A stretch of DNA of 39,457 bases, taken from NCBI GenBank assembly GCA_943356415.1, contig CALREW010000002.1:88868-128324 (forward strand), given 5' to 3'. Source of the DNA: Candidatus Nomurabacteria bacterium. Its GTDB lineage: Bacteria > Patescibacteriota > Minisyncoccia > Phycocordibacterales > SBAW01. Below, piece by piece: positions 7,863 to 17,139 of this stretch. The notes beneath the pieces are model-generated. The model was given only the letters and a program-made list of their open reading frames with translations, was not told the DNA's origin and did no database searches. The position numbers and the translations under genes were made by a program. Position 1 is the first letter of the stretch. Each line of letters begins with the position of its first letter.

Positions 7863-8238
7863 GAGTCCCTCTTAAACGAGGCTAGAACCTATTTTAGCAA
7901 AAATGTCTCAGCAAATCTAATCTCACGCGCCGAGCGATTCGTAGTTTGAAATGTAATCGTACGCTACACGACGAACTCCGTCACGCCGTAGCGTCCACTC
8001 CACCAGACTGTCGGGTACGACAGTCTGCTTCCGTTCCCGCTCCGTCGCTCCGCCCTCGCCACCACAGAGTGTATTGTTTGGTGGTGTTGGCGAGGGCGGG
8101 TTTCTCCAAAGGAGAAACTGACGGAGTTCTAGTACCAATTCGGTGGACTCGGTTTTGCGAAACTATTTTCTGGGAAAAGGATTCGCAAAAACCGAGACTG
8201 ATGTTTTTGAAATTCGGTGGGAATTGGGTGGGGTTCCA
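7863..8238 (+). repeat. Long inverted repeat, left copy
   Basis: Aligned by eye to the reverse complement of 16253-16629; few substitutions outside one hairpin block. Confidence 0.93.
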
Positions 8239-8779
8239 AAATACAAATACAACAAATTTTATATTGTCTCGGTTATTTCTCTGCTAGTGTTTGTCCAAGT
8301 CTAAAGGAGATGCACCCTCGGCATCCGCCTCGGGTATTTCCGCTAGGGCTACGAGCGCCTAGATTACTTGGTGTCCTGCATATCCTCGCATTCCGCGCTT
8401 GCGAGCGCGTGCTCGGGCAGGACTCTTTTTGGGGAGAGGAAAGAATCCTCTCCCCAGCTCCGCCTCGGTTCGTGCTCCGCTTCGCTACGCATTCCGCAGA
8501 GCGGAACAGGGCTCACCCCACCCGGCTACGCCAACCCCTCTCCTTGTTTTCATTATTGCGTTCAGTGTGTCGCTTTCGCTACTAGGCTATGAGACTTCGT
8601 TTAACGTCGGCGCTCGTCCTTTAGCCCTGGACGCCCTAGCGGAAATACCCGAGGCTCAAATGCAAATGCGCTTGACCCACCCTCCCGTTCGCGCGCAAAC
8701 CCGCTCGCAGAGGAGGAGAGGGGTGCGAGCGGGGCTCCCTAGAGTTCAGAATTATACAAAAAGTGATATACTGAAATAT

Positions 8780-9667
8780 ATGTGGCAAAAACTTTCTAAC
8801 ATATTTAAATCTTCCTATGCTGCAATTTCAATCATTACCATGATCGTTGTTTGGTCTGCCATTTCCTATTTTGCAATATCATATAGTTCAAAATTCTTTT
8901 CCAACATAACAAGTGAGAGTCTATCTGATGTCTCTGATACTAATGCGTCATCTGATGCCGAAGATTGCAATGTTCAAGGTATAAATATACATGGAGATAT
9001 TGTTACATATAATTCTCACGACGCTTTTAATGATCAAGGTCAATTAAAATATGACCAAACTTCTGCTGATGAAGTTACTTGGTACATAAAAGAAGCAGGA
9101 GAAAAAGAAAATATCAAAGCGATTGCAATAGAAATTGATTCAAGTGGTGGTTCTGGCGAAGCGGGCGAAGAAATTATGCAAGCTCTAAAACAATCCGGAA
9201 AACCAACAGTGGCATTTATCCGCAATAGAGGACTATCAGCAGGATATTTATTAGCCACAGGTGCTCAAACTATTTTTGCCTCAAAGTTTTCTGATGTTGG
9301 AAGTATAGGTGTTACTCAATCTTATTTACAGAATACAGATAAAAACAAAAAAGACGGATACACCTACATAGATTTAAGTTCTGGTAAATACAAAGATACA
9401 GGAAGCCCAGATCGAGCCATTACTGAAGATGAAAAGCAAATGATTATGAGAGATATAAAAATCGGTTTAGATTATTTTATACAAATAGTCGCAAAAAATC
9501 GTAATTTAGATATTGAGAAAGTCAAAAAATTAGCCGATGGTTCTACTGTCATGGGAGAAACTGCTCTAAAAGATGGTTTGATAGACAAAATCGGATTACT
9601 TCCTGATGTGGAAAATTTCCTTACTGAAAAGATGGGTACCGAAGCAAAAATTTGTTGGCAGAATTAA
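8780..9667 (+). CDS. SppA-like (S49 family) membrane-anchored peptidase
   Basis: Start MWQKLSNIFKSS at 8780; N-terminal TM; IKAIAIEIDSSGGSGEAGEEI...PTVAFIRNRGLSAGYLLATGAQTIFASKFSDVGSIGV matches the S49 fold pattern. Confidence 0.88.
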   Translation: MWQKLSNIFKSSYAAISIITMIVVWSAISYFAISYSSKFFSNITSESLSDVSDTNASSDAEDCNVQGINIHGDIVTYNSHDAFNDQGQLKYDQTSADEVTWYIKEAGEKENIKAIAIEIDSSGGSGEAGEEIMQALKQSGKPTVAFIRNRGLSAGYLLATGAQTIFASKFSDVGSIGVTQSYLQNTDKNKKDGYTYIDLSSGKYKDTGSPDRAITEDEKQMIMRDIKIGLDYFIQIVAKNRNLDIEKVKKLADGSTVMGETALKDGLIDKIGLLPDVENFLTEKMGTEAKICWQN

Positions 9668-9684
9668 GATGCAAGTGTATTTAT

Positions 9685-12600
9685 CTACTTAGAAAATTTA
9701 CCACCAGAAATATCAAAGAATCTCTCAAAGAAACTCGCGAGCTTGTTCAATACACTTTCTCGTTTTTGGGTTCTTTCACCAGTTGGAGAAAAACGAGATA
9801 CAGGAGGTAATACTTTTGAAATTGCTGTGCCAGTTGTGGCAATACCACCATCCCTAAAAGCATTCTTTATAAACACATAAGTAGCGTCACGATCAAGACT
9901 TTCGGTAGTGATAATCTTTTCTAATTCTTCAATTTTCTTTTCCTCAACAAATTTCTGCCAATCTTCATCCACTACCGCGTGAACATCGAGAGAGGTAATA
10001 AATTGGTTGATAAGGTCTTTTTTATTTCGTAGCTCGACACTGGAATCAATCGCCTTGTTGATATCGAGCAAGAGTTCACGATTTTTTATATGATCTTCGT
10101 GATATTTTTTAATCAAGCCCAAAACATAGTCAATATTTATCTCTATTTGCTTAATAAGCTCCATTTCAAATACCACATCATCGTTGATGTTTTCCTTTTC
10201 TTCTTCTACCCCCTTGCGAAATTCGTTGTACAAATCAATGTACATACTGTGATAATCCTGCACATCTCGTTCGGTCAAAATCTCATTCCCAGCAAACTCA
10301 TCGAAGGTTACAAGTATATTTCGGACACGCAGAACCGCTCCGTATAACCTGATAAAATCTTTTTGATTCTGCTCTCCCATAATTCTTTCACCCACAGGGA
10401 ACTTTTCTAACAATTCCTTTACCAAACTTTCATACCCTCGCACTTCCTTATCGCCGTCTTTGTAGCCATGATAATAATCATCGTATGCCTTCAAAAGCAC
10501 TATTCCACTCGCTTCTTTATCGCCAAAGAGCGCGATAGATTCATTTGTTGCTTTTTCTAGGTTACGAAAGCAGATAATGTTTCCAAAAGTCTTCACACTA
10601 TTCAAAATACGATTCGTTCTTGAATATGCTTGGAGTAGTCCGTGTAAGCGTAAATTCTTATCAACCCAAAGCGTGTTGAGCGTCGTGGCATCAAATCCGG
10701 TTAGAAACATATTCACCACGATTAAAATATCAATCTCACGATTCTTTACACGCTCACTGACATCCTTGTAGTAATTCTGAAACTTATCAGACGAAGTATC
10801 ATACGAAGTCCCAAACATCGCGTTGTAATCCTTGATAGCACTATCCAAAAAGTCTCGTGAACTTACATCAAGCCCGCTTGTGTCCTCTGAATTTTCGTCA
10901 ATCATTCCGTCTGCATCCTCGTCATTTACTCCAAAACTATAAATCGTTGCCACCTTGAATCGTTTGTCGCTTGGCTCACCTTCAAGTTGTTTTTTAAATT
11001 CAGCATAATACTTTTTAGCCACATCAATAGATGAAACTGCAAAAATAGAATTGAAACCAGCCATTCTGCGGTCTTTGATTTTATAGAAACTATTACGCTT
11101 TGTTTTCTGGTCAAAATGTTCACGAATATATCGCACAATATTTTCCAAACGCTCTGGCGCAGAAAGCACCGCCTCTCGGTCAATATCGCTAACTTTTTTA
11201 TCCTCAATATTTTCTGCCTCACGAACAGTAGAAACATAATCAACCTTAAACGGCAGAACATTTTTATCAGCAATGGCGTCTACGATAGTGTAGGTGTGCA
11301 ATTTTTCACCAAATGCCTGCTCGGTTGTTTTCAAATCTGGGCGACCGCCAGAAGAAGCATTGATTGCAAAAATAGGTGTGCCAGTAAATCCAAAAATATG
11401 GTAATTTTTAAAAGCTTTGGTAATCGCCGCGTGCATATCACCAAATTGCGAACGATGACATTCGTCAAAAATCAAAATAATATGTCCATCAAAAATAGTG
11501 TGCCCAGAGTTGCGACCAATAAACCTGTCTAATTTTTGAATAGTGGTAATGATGATACGAGTACTCGGATTCTCAAGTTGTTTTTTAAGCACTGCGGTCG
11601 AGGTATTACTATTCGCTGCGCCTTTTTCAAACTTGTCGTACTCCTTCATCGTCTGATAGTCCAAATCCTTGCGATCAACCACAAATAAAACTTTATCTAC
11701 ATACGGCAATTTACTGACGAGCTGTGCCGTTTTGAAACTGGTCAAAGTCTTCCCCGACCCTGTGGTGTGCCAGATATATCCACCCGCCTCTGATGTGCCG
11801 AGCTTTTTGTAGTTGGTACTGACTTCTGTTCTACTTAAAATACGCTCCGTTGCCACAATCTGATATGGTCGCATCACGAGGAGTAAATGCTCAGTAGTGA
11901 ATACACAATACTTAGTCAAAATATTTAAAAGAGCATGTTTAGCAAAAAAAGTTTTTGCAAAATCCATCAAATCAGTAATAGGGCGATTGGTCGCATCTGC
12001 CCACCAGCTCGTGAATTCAAAACTGTTGCTCGTTCGTTTGCCTTTCTTTACTCCACCCTCATTTGATTCCTTAATATGCTGGGCACGAGTAGTATTGCTG
12101 TAGTATTTGGTATGCGTACCGTTTGAAATAACAAACAACTGCACATACTCAAAAAGCCCACTTGATGCCCAAAAGCTTTCTCGTTGATAGCGATTGATTT
12201 GATTAAACGCTTCTTGAATAGCCACACCACGACGCTTGAGCTCAATATGCACGAGTGGTAAGCCATTTACCAAAACCGTCACATCATAGCGATTGGAACG
12301 CTTACCGTCTTCGGTTGCATACTGATTTATCACCTGCAAACTATTGTCGTGAATGTTGTCTTTCTTTATAAGATAAACATTTTTTATAGAACCGTCATCA
12401 CGAGTTAGATTCTTAACATGATCTTCTTGAATAGTTGCTGTCTTTTCCTCAATGCTCTGATTTGGATTGGCAATTTCGTTTGCAAAAAACTTTTCCCATT
12501 CAGTATCGGTAAACTCGAAGCCATTTAGTTTTTCCAGTTGCTTACGCAAATTCTGTGTCAAATCTGCTTCGGAAGTAATGGACACATATTCATACGCCTG

Positions 12601-12744
12601 CGTACCGAGTTGCTCTATAAAGGCACGCTCAAGCTCCGCCTCGCTCTGATAGTGAGCAACACGCTTGCCGTCGGGGATGTATTCCGCAACAACAGTGCTT
12701 TGCGGACTTTCCGCAACTAAATTGTATTTGTTGTTAGTGGACAT
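9685..12744 (-). CDS. hsdR: Type I restriction endonuclease subunit R
   Basis: VHIELKRRGVAIQEAFNQINRYQR (nuclease), GYIWHTTGSGKTLTSFK (Walker A), LIFDECHRSQFG (DECH), FGFTGTPIF. Confidence 0.97.
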   Translation of the reverse strand: MSTNNKYNLVAESPQSTVVAEYIPDGKRVAHYQSEAELERAFIEQLGTQAYEYVSITSEADLTQNLRKQLEKLNGFEFTDTEWEKFFANEIANPNQSIEEKTATIQEDHVKNLTRDDGSIKNVYLIKKDNIHDNSLQVINQYATEDGKRSNRYDVTVLVNGLPLVHIELKRRGVAIQEAFNQINRYQRESFWASSGLFEYVQLFVISNGTHTKYYSNTTRAQHIKESNEGGVKKGKRTSNSFEFTSWWADATNRPITDLMDFAKTFFAKHALLNILTKYCVFTTEHLLLVMRPYQIVATERILSRTEVSTNYKKLGTSEAGGYIWHTTGSGKTLTSFKTAQLVSKLPYVDKVLFVVDRKDLDYQTMKEYDKFEKGAANSNTSTAVLKKQLENPSTRIIITTIQKLDRFIGRNSGHTIFDGHIILIFDECHRSQFGDMHAAITKAFKNYHIFGFTGTPIFAINASSGGRPDLKTTEQAFGEKLHTYTIVDAIADKNVLPFKVDYVSTVREAENIEDKKVSDIDREAVLSAPERLENIVRYIREHFDQKTKRNSFYKIKDRRMAGFNSIFAVSSIDVAKKYYAEFKKQLEGEPSDKRFKVATIYSFGVNDEDADGMIDENSEDTSGLDVSSRDFLDSAIKDYNAMFGTSYDTSSDKFQNYYKDVSERVKNREIDILIVVNMFLTGFDATTLNTLWVDKNLRLHGLLQAYSRTNRILNSVKTFGNIICFRNLEKATNESIALFGDKEASGIVLLKAYDDYYHGYKDGDKEVRGYESLVKELLEKFPVGERIMGEQNQKDFIRLYGAVLRVRNILVTFDEFAGNEILTERDVQDYHSMYIDLYNEFRKGVEEEKENINDDVVFEMELIKQIEINIDYVLGLIKKYHEDHIKNRELLLDINKAIDSSVELRNKKDLINQFITSLDVHAVVDEDWQKFVEEKKIEELEKIITTESLDRDATYVFIKNAFRDGGIATTGTAISKVLPPVSRFSPTGERTQKRESVLNKLASFFERFFDISGGKFSK

Positions 12745-13909
12745 ATTCGTTGAAAGTTAAAACCTTGCCCCGATAGTATTCGTATTGAGACCGACGGGCT
12801 TTGAGTTCGGCAGGTAAACCGATTGAAATGTCGTTCGTAAGCACCTCGAATCTATCTAAAATTGAAATTACTCGTTCTTGTTCTTCGAGAGAAGCTATTG
12901 GGATTTTTATCTTTTTGAAATTATCATTGTAAAGTCTTTGGATTGTTCCGCCTTCTGTCTGCCATTTAACAGTCGCATAAAAATGATATAAAAATCTGTT
13001 TAATACTTTGCCCTCATCATGTTCAAGCCAAATAATATTGGAATCTTGAAAATATGCGGGTTCGCCGTTGTAGACAACTCGTCGCCCGATAGTACCAGAA
13101 GCAGATAAAAGTACGTCGCCTTTCTTTGGAAAAGAAAACTTATTGCGATACTCGTTAAAAACCTTTTCAGATATAAACGCATCTGGTTTCTTGCCAAAAG
13201 TCCCAATTTTGTAAAATGGGATTTCTCCAGTCGCAGTTGTTTCATTTTTGAATATTCTTTTACACATAGATACTTTTCCAATTTCACTAATCGGAATCCA
13301 CCGTACCCCCCCCTCTGGGAAGGTTAGGAGTTGTGTTCGATAATGTTCATACTGTTTCTTTCTCGCTTCTAGCTCCGCTTCTAGCTCCGCTTCTAGCTCC
13401 GCTTCTAGCTCCGTAAAACTATTAAGAATTTTGACAATTTCCTCCTGCACCGCAAGTGGCGGGAGAGGGATTTTGAAATCTTGCAGGGTCGATAACACGA
13501 TATAAGTCATCGCCGCACTATTTGTTTTTGTTGCAAGATATTTTTTTAGATTGTCGTTAAGTGCAAAATATAAAAATCGCACATCAATATCTTTACTGAA
13601 GTTTGTTAATACATAGGTTCGCTGATATGCCTCAAACTTACCGATGTAATGCTTTACTTCGCCAACATTCGCATTCCCCGCAATTAGTAATGCTTCTGTG
13701 TCCCAGCGATATTTATCAATTCTGCTAATTTCTTTTGCAGTAGTGAAAAACATATACTCGCCACCATCAACCGCAGCGTTTGCATTGAGTTTACCTGTCT
13801 CAATTTTACAAACCTTACCCAACTCCTTAAACTCCACCCCATTCGGGCAAAGCTTTGCGATTAACTGTTCAATTTTGCTTTGGTTCTTTGTCATATTATT
13901 TTCCTTCAA
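12734..13909 (-). CDS. hsdS: Type I restriction specificity subunit S
   Basis: Two TRD-like halves with conserved regions (PLPPLAVQEEIVKILNSF; ...EEQERVISILDRF) and a central ELEA tandem repeat. Confidence 0.95.
   Translation of the reverse strand: MKENNMTKNQSKIEQLIAKLCPNGVEFKELGKVCKIETGKLNANAAVDGGEYMFFTTAKEISRIDKYRWDTEALLIAGNANVGEVKHYIGKFEAYQRTYVLTNFSKDIDVRFLYFALNDNLKKYLATKTNSAAMTYIVLSTLQDFKIPLPPLAVQEEIVKILNSFTELEAELEAELEAELEARKKQYEHYRTQLLTFPEGGVRWIPISEIGKVSMCKRIFKNETTATGEIPFYKIGTFGKKPDAFISEKVFNEYRNKFSFPKKGDVLLSASGTIGRRVVYNGEPAYFQDSNIIWLEHDEGKVLNRFLYHFYATVKWQTEGGTIQRLYNDNFKKIKIPIASLEEQERVISILDRFEVLTNDISIGLPAELKARRSQYEYYRGKVLTFNEYVH
13365..13412. repeat. Four perfect 12-nt tandem repeats (gcttctagctcc) in the hsdS central spacer
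   Basis: Direct read; encodes ELEAELEAELEAELEA. Confidence 0.97.
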
Positions 13910-15479
13910 TATCCGCCACGATTTTATCTATCGCAGTGCGAAGTTCATTTTGTCGCGCGACAATACGAGCAATCTCGGTATTGAGCTCGGTAATATCGAC
14001 GACCTCACGAGTATCTTTTGCTATAACATAGCTTGAAACAGTAATATTATAGTCGTTCTCGGCAATATCTTTGTTGTTTACAATTTTTGCAAAATGCTCT
14101 ATATCTTTGCGAGAAATAAAAGCATCGAGAATTTTCTTGCGATTCACTTCACTCAATTTATTTTTATTACCACCGCGCACAAATTCGGCGGAAGCATCAA
14201 TGAATAGAGTCTTGTTATCTTTCTTGCTCTTTTTGAGAATTACAATACAGGTAGCGATTGTTGTACCAAAGAACAAATCAGGTGGGAGTTGAATTACTGC
14301 ATCAACATAATTGTTTTCTATAAGATATTTACGGATTTTCTGCTCGGCTCCGCCTCGATAGAGAACACCCGGGAATTCAACAATCGCCGCCGTGCCACTG
14401 GTAGAAAGCCATGAGAGCATATGGAGGGTAAATGCGAGGTCAGCCTTGCTCTTTGGAGCAAGCACTCCGGCAGGAGAAAAACGAGGATCATTGATAAGAA
14501 GAGGGTTAGCATCGCCCTCCCAATTGATTGAATACGGTGGATTGGAAACAATGGCATCAAATGGCTCATCGTCCCAATGTTTCGGGTCGGTTAGGGTGTC
14601 ACCGTGGGCAATATCAAAATTGTTGTAGTTGATATCATGGAGGAACATATTGATACGACAGAGGTTGTAGGTCGTGATGTTTATTTCTTGACCAAAGAAT
14701 CCTTGCCGAACATTTTCCTTGCCGAGCACTTTGGCAAATTTAAGAAGAAGCGAACCAGAGCCACAGGCAGGGTCATACACTTTATTCACTTCCTTTTTAC
14801 CGACGGTAGTTATTTCTGCAAGAAGTTCACTGACTTCCTGTGGCGTAAAAAATTCACCTCCAGATTTACCAGCGTTAGAAGCATACATGGTCATCAAAAA
14901 TTCGTATGCATCACCGAAAGCGTCTATGGTGTTATCGCCATAGTCACCAAGACGGAGGTCGCCAATAGCTTCGAGAAGTTTTACAAGCTTTTTATTTCTG
15001 TTCTCTACATTAGAGCCGAGCTTGTTTGAGTTCACATCCAAGTCGTCAAACAATCCCTTCAGGTCGTCTTCACTGCTTGCTCCTTTTGCTGAATTTTCAA
15101 TATTAGTAAAAACATTCGCTAGTGTTTCGTTTAGATTTGCATCATTACGTGCGTTTTTACGAACATTTACAAAAAGTGCGCTTGGTAATATATAAAATCC
15201 TTTTTCTTTTACGGTATCAGCTCGCCCAAATTCTGCTTCTTTGTTTGATAGGGTCGCATAGTCAAAATCTTTCTTCCCAGAACGACGCTCGTCGGCATTG
15301 ATATAGTTTGTAAGGTTTTCACTGATGAATCTATAAAACAAAATTCCAAGAACATACTGCTTAAAATCCCAACCATCAACACTCCCACGCAAGTCTGTAG
15401 CGATTTGCCAAATAGCACGATGAAGTTCTGTGCGCTCTTGCTCCTTGCTGTTATTTTGATTTGCTTTGTCTTTGCTCAT
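13896..15479 (-). CDS. hsdM: Type I restriction methyltransferase subunit M
   Basis: KVYDPACGSGSLLLKF and DAIVSNPPYSINW methyltransferase motifs. Confidence 0.97.
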   Translation of the reverse strand: MSKDKANQNNSKEQERTELHRAIWQIATDLRGSVDGWDFKQYVLGILFYRFISENLTNYINADERRSGKKDFDYATLSNKEAEFGRADTVKEKGFYILPSALFVNVRKNARNDANLNETLANVFTNIENSAKGASSEDDLKGLFDDLDVNSNKLGSNVENRNKKLVKLLEAIGDLRLGDYGDNTIDAFGDAYEFLMTMYASNAGKSGGEFFTPQEVSELLAEITTVGKKEVNKVYDPACGSGSLLLKFAKVLGKENVRQGFFGQEINITTYNLCRINMFLHDINYNNFDIAHGDTLTDPKHWDDEPFDAIVSNPPYSINWEGDANPLLINDPRFSPAGVLAPKSKADLAFTLHMLSWLSTSGTAAIVEFPGVLYRGGAEQKIRKYLIENNYVDAVIQLPPDLFFGTTIATCIVILKKSKKDNKTLFIDASAEFVRGGNKNKLSEVNRKKILDAFISRKDIEHFAKIVNNKDIAENDYNITVSSYVIAKDTREVVDITELNTEIARIVARQNELRTAIDKIVADIEGK

Positions 15480-15483
15480 AAAA

Positions 15484-16149
15484 TTATTTTCCTCTTTCTA
15501 TATCAGCTTGTTGTTGCATCCATGCATCCCCAGCCGCCTCAATTTCTTTATCTGTTGGTTCTCCCTCGTCCATTCTTCTGCGTCTATCATCTAAAATCTC
15601 GTCTTCAAACTCAAAATATAGGGTTCCTTGTGGGCGTCTCGAATACCCCAATAATTCCATAGCGAAACTAGACAAGCTATTTACTTTACCGTTAATTTTA
15701 ATTTTGTCATTTTCTACTACTTCAGCAATAACATTGGAATCTCGTGTAAAAGTAAGTTTTGATCCGACAGGAATTCTGTACTGTGCAAAATGGAATCGTG
15801 AGCGTCTTTCTTTAACCTCATCAACTTCTTTTTCCTGTTCGGGAGTTAATCCACTATCAATTTTTGTTTCTCCAATTTCTACTCGTTTCAATGCAAGCGC
15901 AGCATATTCTGGATTCATCTTAAAAAATTCTCGGCTATCCCGTGCTCGACGATCAGCAAAAATTGAATGGAGCCATTTTTCCTCTTTTTCAGCATTTTCT
16001 ACAGTCGCAGCGTAGTAAACCTCAAACGGAAGCGGTACGCCCGTTCGGTCTAACTGTTTGAGTCTTTCTTTAACATCACCGTGAGTAAAGCCGATTTTTA
16101 CATATTCCGGCATCGATTCATTTTTTAAAATGTAGACAATTTGATTCAT
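15484..16149 (-). CDS. GIY-YIG / T5orf172-domain-like protein associated with the R-M operon
   Basis: MNQIVYILKNESMPEYVKIGFTHGDVKERLKQLDRTGVPLPFEVYYAATVENAEKEEKWLHSIFADRR. Confidence 0.8.
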   Translation of the reverse strand: MNQIVYILKNESMPEYVKIGFTHGDVKERLKQLDRTGVPLPFEVYYAATVENAEKEEKWLHSIFADRRARDSREFFKMNPEYAALALKRVEIGETKIDSGLTPEQEKEVDEVKERRSRFHFAQYRIPVGSKLTFTRDSNVIAEVVENDKIKINGKVNSLSSFAMELLGYSRRPQGTLYFEFEDEILDDRRRRMDEGEPTDKEIEAAGDAWMQQQADIERGK

Positions 16150-16252
16150 AAAATTACACCACTTTTTGTGATTTTTTCATTTTAGCATTTTTTAGCCATA
16201 TTTTCCAGTCCAAAAAATTTGCGCGCATTCCCTCCCAGACCCTTCCTGCGCG

Positions 16253-16629
16253 TGGAACCCCCCACCCAATTCCCACCGAATTTCAAAAACATCAGTCTCG
16301 GTTTTTGCGAATCCTTTTCCCAGAAAACAGTTTCGCAAAACCGAGTCCACCGAATTGGCACTAGAACTCCGTCAGTTTCTCCTTTGGAGAAACCCGCCCT
16401 CGCCACTACACCAAACAATACATTGTGTGGTGGTGAGGGCGGAGCGACGGAGCGGTAACGGAAGCTAACACCAGTATTCTGGTGTTCGGTGGAGTGGACG
16501 CTACGGCGTGACGGAGTTCGTCGTGTAGCGTACGATTACATTTCAAACTACGAATCGCTCGGCGCGTGAGATTAGATTTGCTGAGACATTTTTGCTAAAA
16601 TAGGTTCTAGCCTCGTTTAAGAGGGACTC
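16253..16629 (-). repeat. Long inverted repeat, right copy
   Basis: Reverse complement near-identical to 7863-8238. Confidence 0.93.
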
Positions 16630-16874
16630 CAGAATTAAACCGAGCGATTTTTTGGCGGGATTTTGGCGGGCAGAGCGGAGCTCTGCCCAAGGATTTAAGC
16701 CATTTCCGACCGCTTCGCGGTTTTTTAGGGGAGGTTCAAAAATTCAAAAGCCCAAGATTTTTGGAGGGAAGATTTTTTGTGGGGAGGTCGTGCAAAATAT
16801 ATAACACTTGCCCCACCCACCCGTGCGCGTGTTAAATTTTGCCGATTTGAAAATCGGCAAACTCCCTTTAATAT

Positions 16875-17108
16875 CTATTTCATCAATTCACCAACTGAAA
16901 CTCCGATTGCTTTTGCTATTTTAGCAATCGTCGCAAGTGTTGGATTGGTTTTTCCATTTTCAATACTACTTACAAAACTTTTAGGCATATCCAATGTTTT
17001 TACTATATCTCCTTGGGATATGCCCTTTTTAGTTCTAATCCGTTTTAAGTTTTGACCGAGTCTTTTTGATTCACCATTCATTGATAACAGTATAACTTGC
17101 TCTTGCAC
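16875..17108 (-). CDS. Cro/CI-type HTH regulator, divergent from the recombinase
   Basis: LGQNLKRIRTKKGISQGDIVKTLDMPKSFVSSIENGKTNPTLATIAKIAKAIGVSVGELMK. Confidence 0.92.
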   Translation of the reverse strand: MQEQVILLSMNGESKRLGQNLKRIRTKKGISQGDIVKTLDMPKSFVSSIENGKTNPTLATIAKIAKAIGVSVGELMK

Positions 17109-17127
17109 TTTACACTATGGGTTATGG

Positions 17128-17133
17128 TATAAT
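17128..17133 (+). promoter_or_regulatory. Consensus -10 box (TATAAT) 6 nt upstream of the recombinase ATG
   Basis: ggTATAATagaactATG; ATG at 17140. Confidence 0.6.
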
Positions 17134-17139
17134 AGAACT

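Larger units (their letters stand above)
7863..16629. mobile_element. Type I R-M island bounded by ~376-bp inverted repeats
   Basis: 7863-8238 is near-identical to the reverse complement of 16253-16629; interior is AT-rich relative to flanks. Confidence 0.8.

Noticed and set aside
8399-8779. N-terminal extension of the SppA-like ORF
   Set aside because: Arg/Pro-rich low-complexity translation of GC-rich intergenic DNA; start at 8780 gives a normal TM-anchored peptidase.
10090-14943. Small plus-strand ORFs opposite hsdR, hsdS and hsdM
   Set aside because: Short, AT-rich, antisense to strongly supported genes, no domain signal.
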